Assembly: GCF_036880985.1 (NCBI RefSeq)
Contig: NZ_JBAJNO010000008.1
Coordinates: 930,001 to 994,000 of the forward strand
DNA length: 64,000 nt
Direction of reading: 5' to 3'
From: Limibacter armeniacum
GTDB taxonomy: Bacteria; Bacteroidota; Bacteroidia; Cytophagales; Flammeovirgaceae
Part shown: positions 33,114-42,039 of the stretch, one piece after another
Layout: the number at the start of each line of letters is the position of its first letter
Numbering within the stretch: position 1 is the stretch's first letter
The notes under the pieces: model-generated
Databases searched by the model: none
Told to the model about the DNA's origin: nothing
What the model saw: only the letters and a program-made list of their open reading frames with translations
Made by a program: the position numbers and the translations under genes

Positions 33114-36100
33114 ATGATTAATCAGATTATATCATTCTCCATCCATAACAAATTGATTGTGGGACTGCTGACGCTTACCCTGATCGTTGGTGGGATTTGG
33201 AGTATGACCAAGGTACCGCTGGATGCGGTGCCAGATATTACCAATAACCAAGTACAGGTGATTACACAGGCACCTAATCTGGGAACAGAAGACATTGAGC
33301 AGTTCGTGACTTACCCTGTAGAAGTTGCGATGGCAAACCTTCCAGGTGTAGTGGAAATTCGCTCTATTTCCCGATTCGGACTATCAGTAGTCACAATTGT
33401 TTTTGAAGACGAAATGGGGACTTATTTACCCCGTCAATTGGTATCGGAAAAGTTAACCGAAGTCAAGGAGGAAATCCCTCAAGGATTTGGTGTGCCTTCT
33501 ATGGGCCCTATCTCAACAGGACTAGGTGAAATCTACCAATATACATTGAAAGTAGATGATGCCCATAAGGGACAATATACTGCTACTGACCTGCGAACCA
33601 TGCAGGATTGGATTGTACGTAGGCAGATGTCAATGGTGTCGGGTGTTGTGGAAATTAATGCGATTGGTGGCAGTATCAAGCAGTATGAGGTAGCTGTATC
33701 CCCTGATGAGCTGAAGGCGATCGGACTCACTATTTCCGACATTTTCAATGCCTTGGAAAGCAATAACCAGAATACAGGCGGAGCTTATATTGAAAAGGAT
33801 CATTACGCCAATTTTATAAGGGGTGAAGGGTTGGCTCGAAGCCTTGATGATATCAGAAATATCGTGGTAGACAATGTGAATGGCTTGCCAATACGTGTGG
33901 GAGATGTAGCACAGGTACGTTACGGTTCGGCTATTCGCTATGGAGCACTTACGCAGGATGGAGAAGGTGAAGTGGTAGGCGGACTGGTTATGATGCTGAA
34001 GGGGGCTAACTCCAATGACGTGATTGAAAGAGTAAAGCAACGCATGGATGAAATTCAGGAGTCTTTGCCTGAAGGGGTAGTTATTGAACCGTTGCTTGAC
34101 AGAAGTAAGCTGATTGCCCAAACTACGGATACTGTGAGCAGTAACCTGATGGAGGGTGCCTTGATTGTGATCTTTGTCTTGGTTTTTCTGTTGGGAAACT
34201 GGCGTGGAGGTTTGATTGTCGCTTCTACTATTCCTTTGTCTTTGCTGTTTGCCTTTATCATGATGCACGTCTTTGATGTATGGGCAAACCTGATGAGTTT
34301 GGGGGCTATCGACTTTGGTATTATCGTGGATGGTGCTGTGATTATCGTCGAGGGGACTGTATTTCTGTTGCACAATAAAGTGTTGAAGAAAAAGCCTTTG
34401 ACGGCTGCACTCAGGGATGAAACAGCTTTTGAAGCATCAAGTAAGATGATGAACGCAGCATTCTTTGGGCAGCTGATCGTGCTGATTGTGTTTATTCCTA
34501 TTCTTGCACTGCAAGGTGTAGAAGGGAAGATGTTCCAACCAATGGCGCTTACCTTTATGTTTGCCATGCTTGGAGTGATGCTGCTTTGCCTGACATATGT
34601 ACCAATGATGTCAGCCTTATTTATCAGGATTGGTCAAACAGAAAAAACATATTGGGGTGATCGTTTTGTGAATTGGTTGGAGCGTATCTATGAACCAGCT
34701 TTGGGTAAGGCGCTTGCAAATGCCAAATGGGTGGTAGGAATAGCAGTCCTATTGTTAGGGTTGTCGGTCTTTTCCTTTTTCCGAATGGGAGGGGAGTTTA
34801 TCCCTCAACTAGATGAAGGGGATATTGCATTTCATGCCATTCTAACGCCGGGAAGTTCACTGACAGAAACTATCGAGACAACAACCAAAATTGAGAAACT
34901 GGTTAAGGAGAATTTTCCTGAAGTGGAGAAAATTGTCAGTAGGATAGGAGTGGCAGAGGTGCCTACTGACCCTATGCCGATGGACATTGCTGATGTGATT
35001 GTCATTATGAAGCCAAAATCCGAATGGGTGTCGGCAAGTAGTAAGGACGAGCTTTTGGAGTTGATGAAAGAAAAGTTGGAGCAGGTCCCTGGTGTAAACT
35101 ACGAATTTACACAGCCTATCGAAATGCGTTTCAATGAGTTGCTTGAAGGGGTAAGAGAAGATATCGCGATCAAACTGTATGGGGAGGATATCAATATGCT
35201 GGCAAGTAAGGCAGAGGAGGTTTCCAAGATAATTGCCGGTACCAACGGGATCGGTGATATGCGGGTGGAGGCTACCACAGGCTTACCCCAAATGACTGTC
35301 CGGTACAATAGGCACAAGTTGGCTCAATATGGATTGAATGTCGAAGACCTGAATACAGTTATAGAAACGGCTTTTGCTGGAGGAAAAGCAGGAGTCATTT
35401 TCGAAGGGGAAAAACGTTTTGATTTGGTGGTAAGGTTAAATGAGCGTTATCGCCAAAGCATCGACAACCTGAAAAACCTTTACGTCAACAGACCTGATGG
35501 GGCACAGATTCCGCTGAAGGAAGTAGCGGATATCAGTTATCAACCTGGTCCAATGCAGATCAGTAGAGACAATACCAATAGAAGAACCTATGTCGGGATT
35601 AACGTTAGAGGACGTGATATCAAATCGTTGGTGACGGAAATTCAACAGAAACTGGATGAAAAGTTGGTCTTGCCACCGGGTTACTATATCCGTTATGGAG
35701 GTGCGTTTGAGAACCTTGAACGGGCAAGTAAAAGGTTACAGGTGGTTGTGCCTATTGCGCTAGGACTGATCTTTATCCTGATATTCTTTGCCTTGAAATC
35801 CCTAAAGCAAACAGCCATGATTTATATCGCTGTGCCAATGGCCGCCATCGGTGGTGTTTTCTCCCTTTGGTTAAGGGGAATGCCTTTCAGTATTTCGGCG
35901 GGTGTAGGCTTTATCGTGCTTTTTGGTGTGGCTGTACTGAATGGATTGGTACTGATTAGCAGCTGGAATGAGTTGAAGGAAGAAGGGGTGACCGATCTCA
36001 ATGAAAGAATACGTTTGGGGGGCAGAAGAAGGATAAGACCTATTTTGTTGACAGCCTTGACAGACGTACTGGGCTTTTTGCCGATGGCAATCTCTACTTC

Positions 36101-37484
36101 AGCTGGGGCTGAGGTACAACAGCCTTTAGCAACGGTAGTAATTGGTGGAATGCTTTCCGCAACAATGCTCACCTTATTTGTATTGCCGATACTTTATCAG
36201 TGGATGGAGTCCAGAGATACAGCCATCAGTCTACCTAAAACGACAGCGGTGATACTGTTGGTGGGAAGTTATATCATTTTTCCTGCTGGAAAGGCGAATG
36301 CGCAAGAAGTACAGCCTAGGGTAGTGAATACAGTTGACGAAGCCATTAGTTTGGGATTAGCCAATAATGGAGATGTTCGGGTAGCGGAAATACAGGTGAA
36401 GGTGCAGGAAGAACGAGAAAAGGCAGCTTTCAACCCTAAGAAAACAGATATCGGAGTTCAGTATGGACAGTACAATAGTTTTGAGAATGACTTTGCATTC
36501 AGTGTTTCCCAAAACTTTGCATTCCCGACGGTTTACTCGAAACAACGGAAACTCGCAGAAGCCAATACCGAGGGCAGTCGTAAGCAGTTGGCAGTTCAGG
36601 CTAATACCTTGAAGCGAGACATTCGACAGCATTGGTATCAGTTGGCTTACCTGTATGAAAGGCAAAGGCTCTTATTGTATCAGGACTCACTTTACAATAG
36701 GTTTTTGCATGCCGCTACAGTGCGGTATGAGACAGAAGCGACTAATTACCTCGAAAAGTCAGCAGCAGAAACGAGCGTGATGGAAATCCAGAATATGGAG
36801 AAGGTGGTAGCTGCTGATATTGCCATTCAGGAAAGGCAATTACAGGTGTTGTTGAATGATATGGAAGGGCTTCATTTCCGTCCGGATACCTTGAAGGAAA
36901 TCAAGTTAGATCAGGGGTTGATCAGCCGTGCGGTTTCAGAAAACCCTTCTTTGGTATATGCAGAGCAGCAAGTCCAGATTGCAGCTGCTGAGAAATCAGT
37001 GGAGTCTTCCAAGCTGCTGCCTGACCTTTCCATCGGGTATTATAACCAGTCATTGATTGGTACACCTACGGCAGATGGAAATGTTGCAGGAGGCTCAGAT
37101 AGGTTCAACAGTGTGCAGGCAGGGATATCTATCCCATTGTTTTTTGGCTCTTACAAGTCTGGTGTAAATGCTGCTAAACTGAAAACACAGATGGCAGAAG
37201 TACAGACAGACTATTACCGGAATGTTTTGAAAGGACAGTATGAACAGCAGATGTCGGAGGTCGCCAAATATCAGGAAAGCCTGAAATACTACAAGGGACA
37301 AGCCCTTCCACAATCAGAGCGAATCATTGACAATGCACAAAAAAGCTTTGAGCATGGTGCGATTGGCTATATCGAATACTTCCAGAACATCAACTACGCT
37401 TTGGTGCTCAAATTCAATTATCTCAAGACCTTAAACGACAGTAATCAGGCAGCTATTCAGCTTGAATACCTGATCGGACAATAA
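33114..37484 (+). CDS. CusA/CzcA-type heavy-metal RND pump fused to a TolC-like outer-membrane factor
   Basis: 1456 residues from ATG 33114. Residues 1 to about 1040 are a complete heavy-metal RND pump: 12 membrane helices, LTLIVGGIWSMTKVPLDAVPDITNNQVQV, and the proton-relay sequence AIDFGIIVDGAVIIVEGTVF in TM4 with its Asp and Glu residues. From about 1060 a TolC/OMF domain follows, starting with an internal hydrophobic stretch (ILLVGSYIIFPAGKANAQ) that resembles its own signal peptide, then EAISLGLANNGDVRVAEIQV and long helical repeats. This fused form is common in Bacteroidota. It should export Cu, Zn, Co or Cd; the metal is not evident. The adaptor follows 11 bp downstream. Confidence 0.95.
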   Translation: MINQIISFSIHNKLIVGLLTLTLIVGGIWSMTKVPLDAVPDITNNQVQVITQAPNLGTEDIEQFVTYPVEVAMANLPGVVEIRSISRFGLSVVTIVFEDEMGTYLPRQLVSEKLTEVKEEIPQGFGVPSMGPISTGLGEIYQYTLKVDDAHKGQYTATDLRTMQDWIVRRQMSMVSGVVEINAIGGSIKQYEVAVSPDELKAIGLTISDIFNALESNNQNTGGAYIEKDHYANFIRGEGLARSLDDIRNIVVDNVNGLPIRVGDVAQVRYGSAIRYGALTQDGEGEVVGGLVMMLKGANSNDVIERVKQRMDEIQESLPEGVVIEPLLDRSKLIAQTTDTVSSNLMEGALIVIFVLVFLLGNWRGGLIVASTIPLSLLFAFIMMHVFDVWANLMSLGAIDFGIIVDGAVIIVEGTVFLLHNKVLKKKPLTAALRDETAFEASSKMMNAAFFGQLIVLIVFIPILALQGVEGKMFQPMALTFMFAMLGVMLLCLTYVPMMSALFIRIGQTEKTYWGDRFVNWLERIYEPALGKALANAKWVVGIAVLLLGLSVFSFFRMGGEFIPQLDEGDIAFHAILTPGSSLTETIETTTKIEKLVKENFPEVEKIVSRIGVAEVPTDPMPMDIADVIVIMKPKSEWVSASSKDELLELMKEKLEQVPGVNYEFTQPIEMRFNELLEGVREDIAIKLYGEDINMLASKAEEVSKIIAGTNGIGDMRVEATTGLPQMTVRYNRHKLAQYGLNVEDLNTVIETAFAGGKAGVIFEGEKRFDLVVRLNERYRQSIDNLKNLYVNRPDGAQIPLKEVADISYQPGPMQISRDNTNRRTYVGINVRGRDIKSLVTEIQQKLDEKLVLPPGYYIRYGGAFENLERASKRLQVVVPIALGLIFILIFFALKSLKQTAMIYIAVPMAAIGGVFSLWLRGMPFSISAGVGFIVLFGVAVLNGLVLISSWNELKEEGVTDLNERIRLGGRRRIRPILLTALTDVLGFLPMAISTSAGAEVQQPLATVVIGGMLSATMLTLFVLPILYQWMESRDTAISLPKTTAVILLVGSYIIFPAGKANAQEVQPRVVNTVDEAISLGLANNGDVRVAEIQVKVQEEREKAAFNPKKTDIGVQYGQYNSFENDFAFSVSQNFAFPTVYSKQRKLAEANTEGSRKQLAVQANTLKRDIRQHWYQLAYLYERQRLLLYQDSLYNRFLHAATVRYETEATNYLEKSAAETSVMEIQNMEKVVAADIAIQERQLQVLLNDMEGLHFRPDTLKEIKLDQGLISRAVSENPSLVYAEQQVQIAAAEKSVESSKLLPDLSIGYYNQSLIGTPTADGNVAGGSDRFNSVQAGISIPLFFGSYKSGVNAAKLKTQMAEVQTDYYRNVLKGQYEQQMSEVAKYQESLKYYKGQALPQSERIIDNAQKSFEHGAIGYIEYFQNINYALVLKFNYLKTLNDSNQAAIQLEYLIGQ

Positions 37485-37495
37485 TATTAGGAATT

Positions 37496-38716
37496 ATGAA
37501 ATCATACATGAGAATATATAACCTACTGTGGCTAGTCAGTTTGTTGACGCTAGCTTGTAACAGTCAAACAGGAGAGGATCATGACCACGATCATGAAGCA
37601 TCCGAAGCCTCGTTGCAACATGAAGAGGCAGGACACCAAGAACATCAGGATGAAGTCCATTTTTCAGCGCAACAGTTTCAGTCCTTGTCCATGAAAGTGG
37701 ATACGCTACCGTTCAGAAATATCTCCTCTTATGTAGAGGCAAACGGTCAGTTGGAAGTGCCACCTCAGAATGAGGCTTCCATTACGGCTATCATCGGTGC
37801 AAATGTTCAATCCATTAAAGTGATAGAAGGAGATGAGGTGAAAAAGGGACAAGTATTGGCTTACTTGAGTCACCCTGACTTGATCAGGCTTCAGACAGAC
37901 TATCTCAATAACTGGAACCAACTCCAGTATTGGGAGAAAGAGCTGAAGAGACAGCAAAAGCTGTATGAGGAAAAAGTAGGTTCAGGCAAGGAACTTCAAA
38001 AGGCACAGGCTGACTTTCTTTCGCTAAAAGGGAATGTACAAGGACTGGAGTCACAACTGAAGTTGCTCGCCTTATCTGTTAGCAGGATACAGCAAGGAAA
38101 GATTTATGAACAGGTTCCGGTGAGAAGCCCGATTGACGGTTATATCCGTTTGGTGGAAGTCAAGACAGGACAGTTTGTACAGCCGCAGACAGAGATGTTT
38201 GAGATAGTCAATATCGACCATATCCATGCAGACTTGATGGTATACGAAAAGGATATGTACAAAGTGAAGAAGGGGCAACAAGTGAAGTTTACCGTTGTTT
38301 CGTTGCCTGATAAGGAGCTTGAAGCCAAGATATATGCCGTAGGGAAATCTTTTGAGGAAGGACCAAAAGCCATTCACCTTCATGCCGAGATTGAGAACAA
38401 GGAAGGACTGCTGTTACCTGGAATGTATGTTAGGGGTAGAATCATGACCGATGATACAGCACGCTTGGCTTTACCTGAGGGCGGTGTGGTCAGGCAGGGT
38501 GACAAGTACTATATATTCAAGGCAAAACAGGAAGAAGAAAATGGACAGCAAGAGTGGGCGTTTGAACCTGTTGAGGTGGTTACAGGAACCCAAAGCGATG
38601 GGTGGATAGAAGTCAAGCTGTTAGCGCCACTGGAAGAAACAGCAAAGGTGGCATGGAACAATGCCTATTACCTTTTGGCTGAAATGAAGAAAGGAGAGAC
38701 AGAGCATAGTCACTAA
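37496..38716 (+). CDS. Periplasmic adaptor of the metal RND pump (CusB/CzcB family)
   Basis: 406 residues with a lipoprotein signal (LVSLLTLAC, then NSQTG). An N-terminal His/Glu-rich stretch (EDHDHDHEASEAS) likely binds metal. Then a typical membrane-fusion protein: barrel-sandwich hybrid (EVPPQNEASITAIIGANVQSIKVIEGDEVKKGQVLAYLSHPDL), a coiled-coil hairpin (about 130-190) and YIRLVEVKTGQFVQPQTEMFEIVN. It bridges pump and outer membrane in the periplasm. Confidence 0.95.
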   Translation: MKSYMRIYNLLWLVSLLTLACNSQTGEDHDHDHEASEASLQHEEAGHQEHQDEVHFSAQQFQSLSMKVDTLPFRNISSYVEANGQLEVPPQNEASITAIIGANVQSIKVIEGDEVKKGQVLAYLSHPDLIRLQTDYLNNWNQLQYWEKELKRQQKLYEEKVGSGKELQKAQADFLSLKGNVQGLESQLKLLALSVSRIQQGKIYEQVPVRSPIDGYIRLVEVKTGQFVQPQTEMFEIVNIDHIHADLMVYEKDMYKVKKGQQVKFTVVSLPDKELEAKIYAVGKSFEEGPKAIHLHAEIENKEGLLLPGMYVRGRIMTDDTARLALPEGGVVRQGDKYYIFKAKQEEENGQQEWAFEPVEVVTGTQSDGWIEVKLLAPLEETAKVAWNNAYYLLAEMKKGETEHSH

Positions 38717-38723
38717 GTTTTTC

Positions 38724-38766
38724 AAAAGTCAGGGATTGCCATAAACAGGTGATCTCTGGCTTTTTT
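38724..38766 (+). terminator. Terminator of the metal efflux operon
   Basis: A 17-bp stem with four wobble pairs (38724-38740 with 38748-38764) and a 7-nt loop, then T residues. It isolates the pump operon from the two-component genes. Confidence 0.75.
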
Positions 38767-38813
38767 AAAAGCGTAGGAGATCATTTATGAGATATTAATA
38801 AACAGGAATTTTT

Positions 38814-38830
38814 TCTAATGCCATTCTAAT
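38814..38830 (+). promoter_or_regulatory. Paired TCTAAT repeat upstream of the response regulator gene
   Basis: TCTAAT at 38814-38819 and again at 38825-38830, exactly 11 bp apart, about 63 bp before the start codon. This one-turn direct-repeat spacing is what OmpR-family regulators bind. The same arrangement occurs twice at 40951-40998. Confidence 0.6.
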
Positions 38831-38892
38831 CCCCCCTAGTAAGGACTCCCCTCATTTTTTGCGTAAATTGTATTTTTTGAATTGGAAGGGAT

Positions 38893-39585
38893 ATGAATAC
38901 AATCTTAATTATAGAAGACGAGCAACGTTTGGCTGACCTGATCAAGAAAGGACTTGAGGAGGAGGACTATATGGTGTACCATACTTTGGATGGTTTGGCA
39001 GGCATGGAGTTGCTTCGTGAAAAGTCAGTAGACCTGATTCTTCTGGACATCCTATTGCCAAAGATGAGTGGCTTGGAAGTTTGCAGAAAAATCAAAACAG
39101 AAGGGCATGCCGATGTTCCGATCATGATGCTGACGGCTTTAGGAAGTGCCGAAAATATTGTGTTAGGACTGGACAGTGGCGCGGATGATTATTTGTCTAA
39201 GCCATTTAAGTTGATTGAGCTTAAGGCAAGAGTCAGGGCATTGCTTAGAAGAAAGTCCATTAGTGTCAAGAGTGAGTCAGATCACCTGTATCGCTTTTCA
39301 GGAGTGGAAATGGATGACGAGACCAAGACGGTTAGACGAAATGGTCAGGAGATGTCTTTGACTTCTACAGAGTACAGGTTGCTGCTGATGTTTATGAAAA
39401 ATCCAAGGAAGGTGCTGTCTCGTACAGACTTGCTTGATGAGGTCTGGGGAATCAATTTTGATATTGGTACCAATGTCGTGGATGTATATGTGAATTACCT
39501 TCGGAAAAAACTGGACAAATGTGGTGACGGTAAGCTGATTCATACGGTTATAGGAATGGGATATGTACTAAAGGAGGCAGAATGA
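38893..39585 (+). CDS. OmpR/PhoB-family response regulator
   Basis: 230 residues. Receiver domain 1-120: acidic pocket E8-D9, phospho-acceptor D52 (LILLDILLP), T81, K103 (YLSKPF). C-terminal winged helix (about 130-228): NGQEMSLTSTEYRLLLMFMKNPRKVLSRTDLLDEVWG and VDVYVNYLRKKLD. It is downstream of the metal pump and is followed by its kinase with a 4-bp overlap (ATGA), so it is probably the copper/zinc-type regulator CusR/CzcR. Confidence 0.95.
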   Translation: MNTILIIEDEQRLADLIKKGLEEEDYMVYHTLDGLAGMELLREKSVDLILLDILLPKMSGLEVCRKIKTEGHADVPIMMLTALGSAENIVLGLDSGADDYLSKPFKLIELKARVRALLRRKSISVKSESDHLYRFSGVEMDDETKTVRRNGQEMSLTSTEYRLLLMFMKNPRKVLSRTDLLDEVWGINFDIGTNVVDVYVNYLRKKLDKCGDGKLIHTVIGMGYVLKEAE

Positions 39586-40955
39586 AAATTCATAACAAGA
39601 TCATATTACTACTGTTAGGTATCTTTTTTACCTATACACTGTTGTTCAGTGGCTTTATCTATTATTCCATCTCAAACTATGCGTTTACCGATTTTTATAA
39701 GCGATTGGAAATTCGGGCAGCGAGTATAGCCAAGATCAAGCTGGATAATAGCAACGATGTAAGCAGTATAAGGGAAGTGCATGACGATTTTCTTGAGAAG
39801 CTGCCAAGCCAGAAGGAGTACATGTTTCGAGTGGTAGATGGAAAAGCCGAGGCGGCAGCCTATCAGGGAGAATTGCCAAAGCATTTTATTCAGGATCTGA
39901 TAGAAGATCAGGCTGCCAAATACAGCAAAGGCAATAAGTTTTACTCCGGTATTTTGTATGAGACAACACTTGGTGCTAAGTATCTGGTGATTGTTGGGGC
40001 TGATAACTACTTCTATGCGCACCACATTGCGTACTTGCGTAACCTCATCCTGACCTCGCTGATGTTTGCCATCCTGATTCTGGTCATTATTTCAATCTTG
40101 ATTTCAAGAACACTGACAAGACCTGTCAACAATATCATTTCTGAGGTAAAGGAAATCAGCTCTGAAAATTTACACCTTAGGCTAAAAACATCAGACAACA
40201 ATGACTCATTGAGTGGGCTGACATCGACTTTCAATGATATGCTTAACAGGTTAGAGACTTCCTTTGAGACACAGAAAAACTTTATCAGTAATGCTTCCCA
40301 TGAGTTGAACACACCACTTACGAGTATCATAGGTGAGGCTGAGTTGGCGCTTTCTAAACCAAGGGACGGAGAAGAGTACAAGACGTCAATCAGTAAAATA
40401 TTGGAAGAAGCTGAAATGCTGGACAAAAAGACCAAGGCACTCTTGTTTTTGGCACAGACGGGATATAACGGGAAGGCTCAGAAGTTTGATAAGGTACGCA
40501 TTGACCAACTGATCTTGGATATAAAGGAGACGGTACATAACATCAATGCCAACTATCAGATCAAGATAGATTATAGCCTGTTGCCTGAAAGCCCAGAAAA
40601 GCTGAAGGTGAAAGGCAACGAACAATTGCTTCATTTAGCCCTTTCCAATATTATTATCAATGGGTGCAAGTATTCGGAAGCTAATCAGGTACAGGTCGGA
40701 TTGGCAGCATCTGATAAGGATGTTATCATTGTGGTTCGGGATACAGGCATCGGTATTCCAGAGGATGAGATGCAGTATATTTACGATCCTTACTTCAGGG
40801 CTTCAAACACAGGGGACTTTGAAGGGTATGGTATTGGTTTGCCTTTGAGTCGTAACATTATACAGATGCATGATGGGAGGCTTATTGTCAACTCAGTATT
40901 GGAGAAAGGAACCACTGTTCAAGTCAACCTGCCAATTGGTGGCTACTCGCTCTAA
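39582..40955 (+). CDS. Sensor histidine kinase (CusS/CzcS type)
   Basis: 457 residues. Two membrane helices (about 6-30 and 153-175) enclose a ~120-residue periplasmic sensor. A HAMP linker follows (176-230), then the HisKA box with H240 in FISNASHELNTPLTSIIGEAELAL, and HATPase_c with NIIINGCKYSE, DTGIGIPEDEM and GYGIGLPLSRNII. Its stop codon lies inside the first TCTAAT of the array at 40951, so the array belongs to the gap between this gene and the UspA gene. Confidence 0.95.
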   Translation: MKIHNKIILLLLGIFFTYTLLFSGFIYYSISNYAFTDFYKRLEIRAASIAKIKLDNSNDVSSIREVHDDFLEKLPSQKEYMFRVVDGKAEAAAYQGELPKHFIQDLIEDQAAKYSKGNKFYSGILYETTLGAKYLVIVGADNYFYAHHIAYLRNLILTSLMFAILILVIISILISRTLTRPVNNIISEVKEISSENLHLRLKTSDNNDSLSGLTSTFNDMLNRLETSFETQKNFISNASHELNTPLTSIIGEAELALSKPRDGEEYKTSISKILEEAEMLDKKTKALLFLAQTGYNGKAQKFDKVRIDQLILDIKETVHNINANYQIKIDYSLLPESPEKLKVKGNEQLLHLALSNIIINGCKYSEANQVQVGLAASDKDVIIVVRDTGIGIPEDEMQYIYDPYFRASNTGDFEGYGIGLPLSRNIIQMHDGRLIVNSVLEKGTTVQVNLPIGGYSL

Positions 40956-40998
40956 TGTCATTCTAATGTGAAACAAGACACTCTAATGTGATTCTAAT
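40951..40998 (+). promoter_or_regulatory. Two paired TCTAAT operator repeats upstream of the UspA-type operon
   Basis: TCTAAT at 40951, 40962, 40982 and 40993. Each pair is 11 bp apart, and the two pairs are 31 bp (about three turns) apart. The same unit (TCTAATGnnATTCTAAT) precedes the response regulator at 38814. Probably the binding site of the neighbouring OmpR-type regulator; this is inference. Confidence 0.6.
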
Positions 40999-41030
40999 CT
41001 GGTTATAAGCTGTCTGTAATCTCTCAACTC

Positions 41031-41038
41031 TACTTTTG
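41031..41038 (+). promoter_or_regulatory. -7 box (TACTTTTG) of the UspA-type gene
   Basis: A full match to TAnnTTTG, 33 bp downstream of the last TCTAAT and about 18 bp upstream of the preferred ATG (41057), giving a very short leader. Confidence 0.5.
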
Positions 41039-41056
41039 TTTTCAAATATGATGATT

Positions 41057-41545
41057 ATGAAACAGGTAGAGAAAATATTAGTCCCGACAGACTTTACGGT
41101 AAAATCACTTAATCTTGTTCGTGAAGCGATCGAGCATTCGTCAGCACCGCAGCTGGAGATCGTCTTGGCGCACGCTTACCTTCCAAGTTCAATTACAGAC
41201 TTATTATTTTTCTCTAAGAGTAGGCTGATAGAAAAGTTATCCAATAAGGAGTTTACGGAAGCATGCAAGCTGATCAAAAGCAAGTATGATACACGTATCC
41301 ATGCCATGTATGTGGATATACTGTCCAGTAATCATGCTTCTTACTTGAACAACTATTTGGAAGGTAACAAGATCGATGAAGTCTACCTGCCTGAGAATAT
41401 GGAGATGAAACCAACTACAACGGATAGTATTGATCTGGTGCCTATCCTAAGGAAGTGCAGGCATACGACGGTGATGATTCCGTTACCCAAAAGCTTGGTA
41501 TTTATCCCAAACAGGGTCAATCAGGTTTCTGACCTGTTTCAGTAA
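41057..41545 (+). CDS. Universal stress protein-like protein
   Basis: 162 residues from ATG 41057 (in-frame ATGs also at 41048 and 41051). The N-terminus KQVEKILVPTDFTVKSLNLVREAIEHS matches the UspA start with the LVPTDFS-type Walker-like strand. The C-terminal half, with the family's ATP-binding GxxGxxxxxxxGS pattern, is not visible, so ATP binding is doubtful. First gene of an operon under the TCTAAT array, so it may be part of the metal-stress response. Confidence 0.75.
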   Translation: MKQVEKILVPTDFTVKSLNLVREAIEHSSAPQLEIVLAHAYLPSSITDLLFFSKSRLIEKLSNKEFTEACKLIKSKYDTRIHAMYVDILSSNHASYLNNYLEGNKIDEVYLPENMEMKPTTTDSIDLVPILRKCRHTTVMIPLPKSLVFIPNRVNQVSDLFQ

Positions 41546-41556
41546 ACAGCTTAACT

Positions 41557-42039
41557 ATGAAGTTTATATATATCACTTATGTCTTGTTTGTACTGTTAGC
41601 GGTATCGTTTGGTAGTGTATTGCTATCGGGAGAAAGCTCACAGGAGTTACTGGTTGGCAAGTGGCAGGAAGTCTCTTGGGAGTACGAAAAAGTAGACAAG
41701 CATAATGGTGCTGAATTTGAACTGAATGAAGCCCAGATTAACGAAATCTGTAATCAGCTGGTAATTCACCAATCAGAAATATGGGAATTTGCACCAAGTA
41801 ATAAGCTACACCTGCATAACAAGGAAAGTGGTTTCAGTGAAGTACTGGATTGGAATGTCAAAGGCAGGGGACATATCCTTGAGCTGAAGCATCAGGACAG
41901 TCGATTGGAAGGATATCAGGTTCAGGAAATTTCAGAAGACAATTTGGTCATTCACTTCAATTTTGATTTGCGGGTGCGTGGCATTGTAAAATTGACATTC
42001 AAGAAAATCTCAGAACAACAATATGCTCAGAAAATATAG
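41557..42039 (+). CDS. Lipocalin-like domain envelope protein
   Basis: 160 residues. A hydrophobic N-terminus (FIYITYVLFVLLAVSFGSVLL) is a signal or anchor. The body has the lipocalin-like pattern LLVGKWQEVSWEYEK, IWEFAPSNKLHLHNK, WNVKGRGHILELKH and VQEISEDNLVIHFNFDL, a short beta-barrel. Ligand and role unknown. It starts 12 bp after the UspA-type gene and overlaps the DUF1275 gene by 17 bp. Confidence 0.65.
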   Translation: MKFIYITYVLFVLLAVSFGSVLLSGESSQELLVGKWQEVSWEYEKVDKHNGAEFELNEAQINEICNQLVIHQSEIWEFAPSNKLHLHNKESGFSEVLDWNVKGRGHILELKHQDSRLEGYQVQEISEDNLVIHFNFDLRVRGIVKLTFKKISEQQYAQKI

